From Humulus lupulus (Eukaryota > Streptophyta > Magnoliopsida > Rosales > Cannabaceae), in contig NC_084799.1 in NCBI RefSeq assembly GCF_963169125.1, forward strand, positions 63,224,643 through 63,288,642: 64,000 nt of DNA, read 5' to 3'. Under the pieces are notes generated by a model. That model did not search any database. It was not told where the DNA came from and was given only the letters and a program-made list of their open reading frames with translations. Made by a program: the position numbers and the translations under genes. Positions 1 to 11,968 of this stretch are shown here, piece by piece. The first letter of the stretch is position 1, and each line of letters starts with the position of its first letter.

Positions 1-1755
1 CTGAGAATCCTTCCCCTGTGCTTCCTCGATCCTCTCAAGGAGTGTAGACTGAAGAGTGATGTTGGCCAACTGACCAACCACCAACTCTATACCTGCTCTG
101 GTCATCTCCTCAGCTAACTTATCAGATATCTGCCTCGAGCTAAACAACTGCCCTGGGCCCTTTCGACTCAATGAATCAGCCACTACATTAGCCTTCCCAG
201 GGTGGTAAAGGATATCACAATCATAATCCTTAACCAACTCCAGCCACCGCCTCTGGCGCATATTCAAGTCCTTTTGGGTAAAGAAATACTTTAAGCTCTT
301 ATGATCGGTGTATATCTCGCACTTATCACCATAAAGATAATGCCTCCAAATCTTAAGTGCAAACACCACCGCTGCCAACTCCAGGTCATGCGTAGGATAT
401 CTCTGCTCATATTCCTTCAACTGTCTCGATGCATAGGCTATCACCTTACCAACTTGCATCAACACACACCCCAAACCCTGCCTGGATGCATCACAGTAGA
501 CCACAAACCTTTCATTCTCTGTCGGCAAGCTAAGTACTGGCACAGTAATCAATCGCCGCTTTAGTTCCTTAAAACTGTTCTCGCATCTGTCTGTCCAGAC
601 ATACCTGGCCTTCTTCTTTGTCAACTCTGTCAATGGCGTAGCTATTCTGGAGAACCCCTCAACAAATCGCCGATAATACCCTGCCAGACCCAAGAAGCTT
701 CTCACTTCAGGAACATTGCTCGGTCTAGGCCAATCTCTGACCACCTCAATCTTACTTGGGTCAACCAGAATCCCCTCCTTACTGACGATATGGCCCAGAA
801 ATGTAACTTGTGGCAACCAAAACTCACACTTACTGAACTTAGCATATAACTTATGCTCCCTCAACTGCTGTAATACCAACCGCAGATGCTGCTCGTGCTC
901 TATCTCTGACTGAGAGTACACTAAGATGTCGTCGATGAATACAATCACAAACTTGTCCAGATAATCCCTGAAAACCCTATTCATCATGTCCATAAAAGCT
1001 GCTAGGGCATTGGTTAATCCAAAGGACATAACCAGGAATTCATAGTGTCCATACCTTGTTCGGAAAGCGGTCTTTGGTATGTCCTCCTCTTTAATCCTTA
1101 GCTGATGGTAACCTGATCGGAGATCTATCTTGGAAAACACTGTTCTTCCCTGTAACTGATCAAACAAATCGTCGATCCTAGGCAGTGGATACTTGTTCTT
1201 AATGGTTAACTTGTTCAGCTCCCTATAATCAATACACATCCTAAGGGACCCATCCTTCTTCTTAACGAACAACACTGGAGCACCCCATGGCGAGAAACTC
1301 GATCTGATGAACCCCAAATCAAGTAACTCCTGCAACTGAATCTTCAACTCCTTCAATTCCGCTGAAGCCATTCTATAAGGTGTCCTAGATACTGGCTCTG
1401 CTCCTGGTACAAACTCTATAACAAAGTCAATCTCCCTCTGAGGCGGCAACCCTGGCAAATCCGCTGGAAACAAATCCGAAAACTCACACACCAACCTTGT
1501 CTCACCCGGTCCAACCGACACCACCCTAGAAGTATCCACAACGCTTGCCAGGAATCCTATGCAGCCTTCCTGCATCAGGTCCCTAGCCCTTAAGGCTGAA
1601 ATCATTGGCACACGCAGTCCACTAACTGACCCCACAAACACATAGGGTACCTCCTCTTCTGGTTCAAAAGTCACCATTCTGCACCTGCAGTCAATCGTTG
1701 CCCCATACTTGGATAGCCAATCCATTCCCAAGATCATGTCAAAATCATCCATCTC
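1..1755 (-). CDS. Gypsy polyprotein of element Z: protease C-term, reverse transcriptase, RNase H (partial)
   Basis: Reading on the minus strand from 1755 to 1, I find no stop codon in 585 consecutive codons. The first Met is at 1752. The order is the end of protease and linker (motif ILGMDWL near 1735), RT with its FIDD catalytic motif at 939-928, then RNase H with the [10 protein letters not shown] motif near 315 and the [14 protein letters not shown] motif near 210. The enzyme would copy element RNA into DNA and degrade the RNA strand. The frame is cut by the window edge, so integrase is unseen. An in-frame TAA at 1756-1758 separates this stretch from the protease start and probably replaces one sense codon. 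The lack of decay here contrasts with elements A, B, C and D and argues for a recent insertion. Confidence 0.93.
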
Positions 1756-3150
1756 TTACTCAATCAAATCAACAAATAATTCCCTACCATCTACCTCCAC
1801 TGGCAATGCCCTAATCCACTTCCTAGAGACTACCAACTCCCCTGTTGGCAACAAAGTCTGAAATCCCCTAGCATACACACCACTAGGTCTACAAAGCTGA
1901 TCTATCACCTTAGCAAATACAAATGAATGGGTAGCCCCTGAATCAAACAATGCAGTATAAAAAGAACCAGCACTAGAGATCTAACCTGTCACCACTGAGG
2001 GGCTAGCCTCCGCCTCAGTCTATGTCAAAGTGAATACCCCGGCAAGAGCAAGACTGTCACTCTGCTTCTGCTCCTCCTTCTTAACTTGAGGACAATCCCT
2101 CTTAGATGGCTGGCACTCCCACAAACAAAGCAGGCCCTGATCCTGCACTCACCCTGATGTCGACGCCTGCACCGTAGACACATAGGAAAACTCCTCCAAT
2201 TATCACTGCCACCCTGACAGCCAGTAGATGCACCTCACACTCTCCTATCAGAACTAGGATGAGTAAATGAATCTGGAACCCTTCTTTTCTGCTCACTGGG
2301 ACCACTGCCCCGACTAGACCAAACAATAGGAGGCACCGTCCTCCTGACATCGTGCCTAATAGTGTTGTCCCTCCATATCTGATCCTCAGCCCTCTCTACA
2401 GTAAGGGCCTTATCCACAGCTTGACCATAAGTAGTAGTCGCTGGATCCAAGGTAATGTTCACATCACGGGCGATCATGACATTCAACCCCCGCACGAACC
2501 TATCCCTCCTGGTCGCATCTGTCGGCACTAGATCTGGCGCAAACTTCGCCAATCTATCAAACTTTATTGCATACTCTGATACTGTCGATCGATTCTAAGT
2601 CAGGTTGATAAACTCATCAACCTTCGCAGCTCGTACTGCCACACTGTAGTATTTCTCATTAAAGATACTCTTAAATTCCTCCCATGTCATGACTGCAACA
2701 TTCCTCCGCTGACTTACCACATCCCACCAGATGCGAGCATCATCCCTAAGCATATAACTCGCACAAGCAACCCTTTCACTCCCTTCGACCCTCATAAAAT
2801 CCAAGATCAAGGAAATCATGTTCATCCACTGCTCTGCCAACAGTGGGTCCGATCCACCCACAAAGGTAGGAGGTTGCTGCTTTCTGAACCTCTCATACAA
2901 AGGTTCCCACTTATTCTCTAAAGCAGACTGAACTAGCACCGGCGTTGCAACCTGCTGCACTGGCAGCCCAGTAACTTGAGGCGGGGCCTGCTGCCTCATC
3001 TATCGCAGCTCTTCCTCTGTTCTCTGCAGTCTAGCCTCCATTTCGACCAATATCTGTTGCTAGTTCTGTGGGGCAGGTGGAGGGTCCTGACCCTGATTGT
3101 CATCCTCGGCCCTACTGCCGTGGAGTCTAGCTGATTGTCGAGGCATCTCA
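1756..3150 (-). pseudogene. Gag and protease start of element Z, broken by stops and a frameshift
   Basis: Gag would coat the particle and package RNA; protease would cut the polyprotein. The gag core occupies 2999-2235, with the typical stretch around WWDVVSQRR and EFKSIFNEKYY. A cysteine-rich zinc-knuckle area lies near 2180-2090 (CFVCGSASH). The protease active-site motif FDSGATHS is at about 1947-1924. In-frame stops appear near 3001, 2595 and 2235, and gag and protease are in different frames, with the shift falling just after the knuckle near 2100. An ATG at about 3144 (start MPRQSARL) could be the gag start. The pol frame downstream is open, so decay is concentrated here. Confidence 0.8.
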
Positions 3151-3458
3151 ACAAATATGCCTACAACCAACGACGCCGCTCATTAGGCATGATAACAACA
3201 TCCATAACCACCTCCCAGGCACATCAGTAATCCACACATAATAACTCATATAGCATATAACACACAACGGGTCGTGCCCTAGCATCATGCATATGTTAAT
3301 TCATTCATCATGCTCTATACAAAATAGGCAGGCAAACAGGGTATGCAAACACATTTTCAGACATATCAGCCAATCTTACCAACCAACCCTGAGTTAAGCC
3401 TATCACTGACTGCGTGTGTACATGTTCGGTCAATCTCCAGAACCAATAACCTTGGCTC

Positions 3459-3470
3459 GCTCTGATACCA
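3459..3470 (-). other. Primer-binding site of element Z (initiator tRNA-Met)
   Basis: On the minus strand the 12 bases read TGGTATCAGAGC, the usual plant complement to the 3' end of initiator tRNA-Met. It lies three bases inside the LTR edge at 3474, which fixes the orientation of the element and shows that the flanking LTR is the 5' one. Confidence 0.95.
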
Positions 3471-3473
3471 ATT

Positions 3474-5106
3474 TGTAACGCCCTACTTCCTTAGAGTCGT
3501 TACTAAGTGGGTTTAAAAACGTGCTTTTAACTCGCTAATCAAGGTTTTAAGTCAAACAGTGTAATTAAGCCATAAACAAAGGAAAGACTTGAGAAATAGT
3601 AATTTCCATAGAAAATTATAAAAGTTTTACACTTGGGATCCCAAAATACAGTTTAGAAATGTTTACAACATATAAACTGAACCAAGTCGGCTAGACGACA
3701 AAATCTAGGTTTATTTACAAGCATCTCCCAAAATCCTCTGGCTGTGGTAGCCAGACTGGCCAAACATGTACACGCCGCCTCACGCCTGCTGTACTCATGG
3801 TTGGTTGATCTTCTCTTTACCCTTACCTGCACCACAGAGCATCTGTGACCCGAAGCCCAGCAAGAGAACCCACAAACAGATAACATATGCAACACATATA
3901 ACAGGCATATAAAGAGCCCACCAAAGGCTAAACACATACGGCCTAGCTGTCCCAGGCGTTTACCAAGCCCTGGGTTCGCGGACCACGCCGTGAGGATATC
4001 CCAGGTATCCTTCTAGGGACTTGCCCTGGCAACTCGCACTCTACGTGCTCAACGCCGCTCCCGGCCCCTTGCCGTTCTCGGCCTTGCACTCAACGTGCCC
4101 AATGCCATTCCCGACCCTACGCCGTTCTCGGTCTACACCGTTCCCGGCTCAAGCTGACCATTCACATCATAATATACATAGCATAACAAGCAAGTATAGA
4201 ATTCTAGCATAATCAGATAAAGGCTACGCCCTGCAGTTCTAACATATTGGGCTCAGCCCTGCACATCAATTCTATTCAAACACGTTGGGCTCAGCCCTGC
4301 ACACAAGCTCTATGGGAACAAGGGTCCTCTTACCTGAGTTCCGAGCTTTCTGAGCACCGATGACCCGAGCACAGTCCTCTAATGTGAGCCTCGCCGAAAC
4401 CCTAGTCAAAACACATTAACAACGTCCATCCATCAAATTCTAATCCAATAAATAACTTCAAACCATAACCCTAACCTCCAAGTCCTTGAATTCCATCAAT
4501 CCGGGTGCTAAAATCCACCCCGAGCCTTACCCCTTGAGTTTCCAAGCCTAAAATACCCTAAAAACACAAACTGGCACTAAGGGTCGCGGCCCCACCCACA
4601 AGAGCCGCTGCTAGGCTCGAAACAGAGGCTAGCACCTCACTGACCCCCACACGGGCTACGGCTCGCCCACCAGGCGCCGCGGTGTGCATGAACCTCTCGG
4701 CCTCCCATGGATGCGCGCGCACGCGGGCCGCGGCGCTCCCCACCGAACCCAGATTTTCACACCATTTTCTAAACCTTTCCTCAAGCCCATTCATCCTAAA
4801 ACTTGGCCAACATTCCTAGATATCCAACACAGTTATTTTAGCTCAGAAAAAACATCAAGACCCCATTAAGATATGCACCAAAAACTCAGCTAGAACACCC
4901 AAAGATAAATCATACTTAGCTAACATGCAATCCCCCATAACCAGCAGAAATTTAAGACTAAACCTTAGTAATTAGAGCTTACCTTGCAGAGCATAGTCCC
5001 TGAGTTTGATCCTCAATCCCCAAGCTTTAAGTTCCTAGAGTATCCCAGCTGAAATCCCTTCAATTCCCCAGCCAATTTCTTTGAGTTCCCTTTGAGTTTT
5101 GCCTTA

Positions 5107-5138
<32 letters not shown>

Positions 5139-5685
5139 CAAGAGCTATCTTCAGTTCAAAGGAAAATATGTGTCGGTTTCCTCAAGTTCTAAACAATTCT
5201 CCCTTTTTGTTTTATTTGACTTAAGTCTAAAGGGTTACGTCAAGGCTCGGGGTACCAAAACGTCCCCGAGGGCAAAATGGTAAATTTCCCAAATATTCCC
5301 GCCTAGACATTCTATCCTCAAATATATCTCCAAATATTTATTTTCATGTCTTGATAACCCCATAACTCATCTAATACCCAAATTACCCCTCGACTCGCCC
5401 CGAGTCCGAATCTCTACCCCGTTGTGACACTCTGGCTAACCGCTCCCCAGGACTGTCTCGGATCGCGCTGTACAGACATATCACATATATACAACATTTA
5501 TCTCATTTATCACACCTATGCCCCTAATATCCAAACGGGGCCCACATGCACACTTAACTCAATTAAACATGCATCATAATCATATATTCACATAAATCCA
5601 CATATAAGCATATTAAATCACTTATTGCCCTCCAAGCACACTTAATCAAGGCCCTAAGCCTGATTAGCAAATTCGGGTCGTTACA
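3474..5685 (-). repeat. 5' LTR of element Z (2212 bp)
   Basis: The LTR runs from TGTAACGCCC at 3474 to GGGTCGTTACA at 5685 on the plus strand. On the minus strand it begins TGTAACGACCCG, a familiar start for long plant gypsy LTRs. It abuts the primer-binding site on the left and element A protease sequence on the right. A (GA)n tract lies at about 5107-5139. Short ORFs inside it have no protein support. Confidence 0.93.
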
Positions 5686-8600
5686 ATTTTCCTTATAAAC
5701 TGTTTGAGTGTAGCTTTAGTACTATGTTACCATTAGGAGACATTATGTCGTCAATTAGGTGGTTACAGTCACCTTCATAATAGCTGAGGGCGAGAGTGCC
5801 CAACAGACCTTATAGAGTGAGACATACCAGATTATGACGCTATACTTGGCATGGATTAGTTAGCCAAATATGGAGCAATGATAGACTGTCGGAGAAAGAC
5901 AGTGGAGTTCAGACCTGAGGAAGGAGACCTCTTTTCTTTTATTGGAAAAGTGACCAGATTTCGCACACCTATCATATTTGCATTAGAAGCTCAGAACATG
6001 ATGCAACATGGGTGTTCAACATTTTCGGCAAATATCATGGATAAGACAAAAGAGACTGAGCGAAAACCTGAGAATGTTCACACTGTTTGTGAGTTCCCTG
6101 AGGTGTTTCCCGAGGACTTACCAGGTTTACTCCTAGACAGGGAAATCAAATTTGTGATCGAACTTGCACCAGAAACAACAATAATGTCCAAAGTACCCTA
6201 CTGAATGGCGCCTGTAGATTTGAAGGAACTCAAAACCCAGCTACAAGAATTGTTGGACAAGGGGTTCATACGGCCTTGTCATTCGCCATGGGGAGCACCA
6301 TCTCTGTTTGTGAAGAAGAAATATGGAAGTATGAGAATGTGCATCAATTACCGAGAACTCAATAAGGTTATGATTAAGAAAAAATATCTTTTGCCTAGGA
6401 TAGATGACCTCTTTGATCAACTATAAGGGGCAGCAGTGTTCTCAAAGATTGATCTGCGATTCGGGTACCATCAGCTGAAAGTGAAGGAAGGAGATATTCC
6501 TAAAACACCATTCAGAACCCGCTACGGGAACTATGAGTTCCTAGTGAGGTCTTTTGGACTCACTAATGCCCCAATGACATTCATGGACATGATGAACAGA
6601 GTGCTTAAGGATTACTTGGATAAGTTCATGGTGTTGTTTATAGACGATATCCTTATCTACTCAAAGACTAAGGAGGAGAATGAGGAAGACCTGAGTTTGA
6701 CGCTCAATAGACTACGAGAACACCGAATTTATGCTAAGTTATCTAAGTGTGAATTTTGGTTGGAACAAGTGACTTTCCTAGGGAATATAGTGTCCAAGAA
6801 TGGAATAGCAATGGATACAGCAAAGATAGAGGCCATTAGAGAGTGGCCTCAACCCAAAAATGCCTCAGAGGTTCAAAGCTTCTTAGGGTTAGCAGGTTAC
6901 TACTGGAATTTTTTCGAGGGTTTCTTTAAGAATGCCACACCCTTGACAAACTTAACCCGCAAGCACCAAAAGTTCACATGGACTGAGAAGTTTGAAGAAA
7001 GCTTTCAGACTATGAAGGATAAGTTGATCTCTGCACCTATCCTTTGTGTTCCCATGGAGGGTGAGTAGTTTGTGGTGTATTGTGATGCATCTAAGAATGG
7101 TTTACATTGCGTATTGATGCAGAAAAAGAAGGTGGTAGCCTATTCCTCAAGGCAGCTCAAGGACTATGAGTAGAGATATCCCGCCCATGATCTTGAGTTA
7201 GTAGTTGTAGTGTTTGCACTGAAAATATGGAGGCATCATTTTTATGGGGATAAGTGTGAAATATACACCGATCATAAATGTCTGAAGTACTTCTTCACCT
7301 AGAAAGAGTTGAATATGAGACATTGAAAATGGTTAAAATTAGTAAAGGTCTATGATTGTCAAATTCTATATCACCCAGGCAAGGCCAATATGGTGGTCGA
7401 TTCATTGAGTAAGTGAGAACATGGAAGCGTCTCAGCTCTAAGCACAATAGAGACACCTCTGCAGAAGAAATCATTAACGCTGGTATTGAGTTAGTGACAG
7501 GAGGTCTAGAAAACCTTACTCTATAGTCCTCCCTATTGGAACATATCAAAGAAGGGCAGAAGGTGGAAGAAGCCCTAATGAAGCAAGAAACTTTGGTACA
7601 GGAAAGTGGTAGCGATGACTTCGCTATATCTAATGGAGGATTGTTGAGATATAAGGATAGAATTCATGTGCCTAACGATGATGAGATTAAGGCAAGTATT
7701 ATAAAAGAGGCACATACAACGCAATATTCCTTACATCCAGGGTCGACAAAGATGTACCAAGGCCTTAAATCATTGTATTGGTGGCCTGGAATGAAGAAAT
7801 ATGTTGTTGAGTTTGTCGCCAGATGTTTGACATGTCAATAAGTGAAAGCGGAACACCAAAGGCCAACAATGCTACTTCAACCACTTTGTTCCGAAATGGA
7901 AATGGGAAGACATAGCCATGGATTTTGAGGTAGGGTTACCTAGGACAACAAAACAACATGAATCTGCTTGGATAATAGTAGACAGGCTCACTAAGTCCGC
8001 CCATTTCCTGCCAGTTAAGACCACCTATTCAGCAGACCAGTACGCATAATTGTATGTTAGCAAGATAGTGAGACTTCATGGGGTGCCAAAGTCGATTATC
8101 ACTGGCAGAGGGGCAATGTTCACATCAAACTTTTGGAAAGGATTGCAGAAAGCTATGGGTACAAGGTTGAAGTTCAGTACTGCTTTTCATACCCAAACTG
8201 ATGGGTAGTCTGAGAGGACCATTTTGATTTTGGAAGACATGCTGATATGTTGTGCTTTGGACTTTTCAGAGTCTTGGAGCCGATACTTACCCTTGATGAA
8301 GTTCTCCTATAACAATAGATATGAGTCCACTATTGGGATGGATCCCTATGAGATGCTTTATGGGCGCAAATGTAGATCTCCCTTGCACTAGGATGAGGTT
8401 GGAGAAAAGCAGATTTTAGGCCCTGAGACTGTTAGGAAAGCTAGTGAGGTGATTGAGAAAATTCATCAAATGATGATTACCATTCAAAGTAGGCAAAAGA
8501 GCTACGAAGACCTTAAGAAAAGGGACATCAAGCTTTCAGTAGGCGAGTTTGTGTTCTTGACAGTCTCGCCAATGAAAGGTATTATGCGTTTTGGGAAGAA

Positions 8601-8987
8601 AGGGAAGTTGAGCCCGAGATTTATATGTCCATTTTTAGATTTTGGAGAGAGTTGGGTAGGCTGCATACTGTTTATCACTACCCCTAGCACTAGCCGAGAT
8701 GCATAATCATATCTCGATGTTGCGTAAGTACGTGTTGAATCCCTCTCGTGTTCTGAGTTATGAGCCGTTGCAGCTGAAGCAGAACCTAGGTTACGATGAA
8801 CAACCAGAGCATATCAGTGAAAAAGGAATCAAGGGACTGAGATCCAAAAGGATTCCATTAGTTAAGGTCATGTGGAAGAATATTGCAGAAAGAAAAGCAA
8901 CATGGGAGCTGGAGGAAGACATGAGAGACCCTGAGTTATTTGGTAAGAAAGGATTTCGGGATGAAATTCCTTTTAAGGAGGGTATAT
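5686..8987 (+). pseudogene. Decayed gypsy pol of element A: PR, RT, RNase H, integrase, chromodomain-like tail
   Basis: Remnant of a polyprotein. Protease C-term is at about 5700-5900, RT at 6205-7068 with FIDD at 6637-6648, RNase H at 7070-7420 ([10 protein letters not shown] near 7264), integrase at 7536-8440 with the HHCC zinc region at 7707-7838 and the catalytic core from 7917. A C-terminal segment at 8815-8960 (VKVMWKN...ATWELEEDM) looks like a chromodomain-type tail, which supports a chromovirus. The reading is broken by at least ten stops or shifts, for example at 6202, 6424, 7066, 7171, 7302, 7840 and 8706. No functional protein can be made. Confidence 0.9.
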
Positions 8988-10465
8988 TGTAGTGCACCAT
9001 TTTTTTTTAATTTTATTAATTTGTGTTCGTTGTTTTTTTAATTAATTATTAAGTGTTAGGAAATTGTTTTTAATTTTATGGTAGAAATTATGTGAATTTA
9101 ATTTTGTTATTTGTTTTATTTAATTAATTTATTTTAAGAGCCTTCTTGATATTTGATTGTGTGCACCAAGGTGCATGGTCATTAAAGATACACTTGAGCA
9201 CTTGTGTGTGTGCATGTGTATGATTGCATGGTGAGCATGCAATAGTTTTCCCATGAATTATTAAATTTCTTTTATTTATTTTCCTATTATTTTTTTTATT
9301 TAATTAATAGAAAATAAGAGATTTAATAGGTAAGGTCTTGCACCAATTTTGGGAAAAATTGGGAAATTGAAAGCAAGAGAAAGGGAAAGGGATTGGCGTG
9401 GAAGAGAGGGGGATAGAGGAAATTCCTTTTTCTATTTATTTTAAATTTTTAAATCAATAAATAAAAATAAGGTAAGAGCATTTGAGGTATTGGTTGTCAT
9501 GTGCTAATTTGGAAAGTTGGAATATTGGGAATGAGTGTGAATGGCCTTGTGGCCAAGACATAAAGAGAGAGAGGGAGTGATGGGGTAGTCGGTCAAGGCA
9601 AAGGATTTAGTTTCCCTTTTGTGCTCCATCACTTGAATTTGGGGGAAAATAATCAAGGGGGAGGATAGTGTTTTGAATGAGGATATATCCTCTTAGGGTT
9701 TGGCTTGGTGGAGATAAAAGGAAAGAGAGGAAATTCTCTCTACCATTGAGCATTGTGGCTGACTGCACCTAGAGAGAGAGAGAGTGAGAGGCGAGATTGA
9801 GAGAAAGAAAGAAAGGTATAGAGAGAGAGAGAGGGGGGGGGGGAGAGAGATTGTGAAGGAGAAGAAGGAGGAGGTTTTACCGATTTATGTTTTGTTGGTT
9901 TCCTCTTGATGTGACATGGACAATATGGGTGCCATGATCACATGATGTATGATTATGCTTATGATTATGAATTCTTAGGATTACGATATGATTATGATTT
10001 ATTATTCTATGCCACGAGTTTACAATATGTACGTAGATTGCTTTGTGTTTCTTTTTTATTGATGTATTTTGTTTGTACTTCCTTATTGGGTTTTTAGCTC
10101 ACCCCCTTGCTTTCCCCCTTTCAGATAGGAAATAGGATTTCCTTTTGGCACGCACAGTGATGTGGGGAGTTCCAATGTCTAGGCATGTATGATGCGGGGT
10201 GTCCACGAGCGATTAACGATCTAGTTGAATGCCAAGAAAGTTTATGAACTTTTATGATATGGTTTAAGTTTTCATTTGTCACAGTGAAACCTATATTTTT
10301 ATTTTAAGATTGCATAAAGACACTTTATTTTTATTTTAAACTATTGGGTCCAAATTGCATGTTTTGACAAGGCCCCACTAAACATTTTCTCTAGAATGTT
10401 ATTTCTAATAAATATGAATTGAGCGACGTTTTTTTACAAAGTAAATAGTTTTGAGTGATCTTACA
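8988..10465 (+). repeat. 3' LTR of element A (1478 bp)
   Basis: Begins TGTAGTGCACC at 8988 directly after a purine tract (AAGGAGGGTATAT), the usual polypurine tract position, and ends CTTACA at 10465. The ends align with the B LTR (start at 40926, end at 33058 and 61663), including the shared TTTTAGCTCACCCCCTT block at 10093. Compared with B, a long middle segment is missing. It contains a GA and G-run microsatellite at about 9770-9850. No gene is present. Confidence 0.88.
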
Positions 10466-11902
10466 TTCAGAAACTTACATCACTGTGTTTGGTTATGTAG
10501 TGAAATCTTATCTATAGTTCCTGGAAATAATATGAAAACTGTGTTCGATTGTGGATAGAAATCATTCAATTTTTCATATTTTCATCAATTTAAAATATTA
10601 TATTATATTTATATTAAAATAATCTAAATTTTAATCATAACTAGCACATGCCCTTTTAAAAAAAATATACCAAATTTTTTGTTAGATTATAATTTATGAA
10701 CAATTTTACTCATGAAATAAATTTTAACAAAATTCAAAAATAGAGTTAAAAATTACTAGAATAAATGTTTAATTTTAAAAAACACAACAAAAACCTATAT
10801 ATTTTTTTAATCGTATTTGATTTGTTATTTTAAACTAAACAAATGATATAATAACTTTATATATCAATTTCTTTAAATAAACAAATATTATTTACCATTT
10901 TATAGTTTGTGTATAATTGTTTTTATATTATAAGTTTCAAAAATAAAATTATTCATTTATAATAAAACTATTGATATATTTTTTTAAATAATAATAGTTG
11001 TGGAATGTTTCACAATCCTGGGCATCTTAAAATCAACTGTACAAGTGGATTTCAATTGAACCCAGAATCTGGAAAAATTAAACCCCCTAGAGTTCTTGCT
11101 CTTGGGTTGCAAAATTTCAATTGCGATACCAAACATAAGAAAGAGTTCAAATTATCATTCTCGTGTTTAGATTTCAATAAACCAAAAAGCCTTTAGAGAT
11201 AACCAAATAACTTGTTGGGTTATCCAGACAACTTGAACTGACATCCACATAACTTGTGAAATTCACCAGACATAGCACTTTAGAAACTTATGTCTGCCTC
11301 CCAAGAGCACGAGAGGAGCTATTCAAATTTCCAACATTTCCAACATGGATATCCAAACTATTTGTTCTAATAACCTATTTAACATTCCCAGTACCCATCA
11401 AAGTTAATACTTATATATTTGAAATATATAAGTTTTTAAAGGATTATCTTTACAATTCTCAAACTAACCATTGGATCCATAAGTCATCGAATTGATTGTA
11501 TATTCATTTCCTACTTTTTATTTTGGCTGAGTGCAACTTTGGTACTATTTATTACGAATAATTATCATGTGGTATCCTCTAATTGTTAAATCAGTCAAAA
11601 AAGGTACCCTCCACTTAAATTTGGTCAATAATTTTTTTAAATGACAAATTTGCCTTTTTAAAACCTACTGAGTTCACAAGGTCAAGCTCGGTACAAATTT
11701 AGCCATGGATATTTCAGGTACTTTTGATATTTTAGGTTAAGTATGATTTTATATTTAAATTTTGAATATGGATATTATGTATTTTAATTTGTTGATTTTA
11801 ATTCTATAAATATTTTTATTTATTAATTTGAGTGAGAAATTGATATCAGCTGGTGTCTGGGAGTCTTAATACTAATCGTTAAGCTGTTCTATTGTATTCC
11901 AG
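10466..11902. other. AT-rich intergenic DNA, no gene recognised
   Basis: No coding pattern is convincing here. ORFs of 63 and 79 codons at 11005 and 11256 have composition typical of chance frames. I see no terminal repeats that define an element. Confidence 0.6.
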
Positions 11903-11968
11903 AGTGTCTCTTCTAAGGTGATGGAAGCCTTGGAGAATCGGCCTGTCTCCATTAGACTACGGGGCTTG
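11903..11968 (+). other. Isolated exon-like segment (22 codons)
   Basis: A 66-bp segment flanked by a good acceptor (TTGTATTCCAG) and a GT donor reads as 22 sense codons, including MEALENRPVSIRLRGL. Its GC content is visibly higher than the surrounding AT-rich DNA. I do not recognise the peptide and see no partner exons nearby. It may be a stranded exon, a captured fragment or chance. Confidence 0.22.

Larger units (their letters stand above)
1..5685 (-). mobile_element. Ty3/gypsy LTR retrotransposon Z (5' LTR, gag, PR, RT, RNase H; cut by window edge)
   Basis: Minus-strand gypsy element. From right to left it shows a 5' LTR (TG...CA termini), a primer-binding site, gag, a zinc knuckle, protease, RT and RNase H, then leaves the window at its left edge; integrase and the 3' LTR are not visible. 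Domain order PR-RT-RH and the RT motif FIDD are typical of Ty3/gypsy; the 2.2-kb LTR and the similarity of pol to elements A and B suggest a Tekay/Del-like chromovirus (inference, since its integrase end is not seen). It is inserted into the protease region of element A: the bases following 5685 match the B element protease region near 35328. The putative 5-bp target duplication on this side would be ATTTT; its partner is outside the window. Confidence 0.93.
5686..10465 (+). mobile_element. Ty3/gypsy LTR retrotransposon A (right part, with 3' LTR)
   Basis: Plus-strand gypsy element starting at the Z insertion point inside its protease and ending with its 3' LTR. It is a close relative of element B: protease, RT and integrase align over long stretches. 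Gag and the 5' LTR lie left of the window beyond Z. The presence of many stops shows it is long dead. Its target duplication cannot be tested because the left end is not visible; the bases after 10465 are TTCAG. Confidence 0.92.

Noticed and set aside
4558..4869. Overlapping ORFs on both strands in a GC-rich stretch
   Set aside because: They lie in the Z LTR, have no protein pattern and arise from local GC content.
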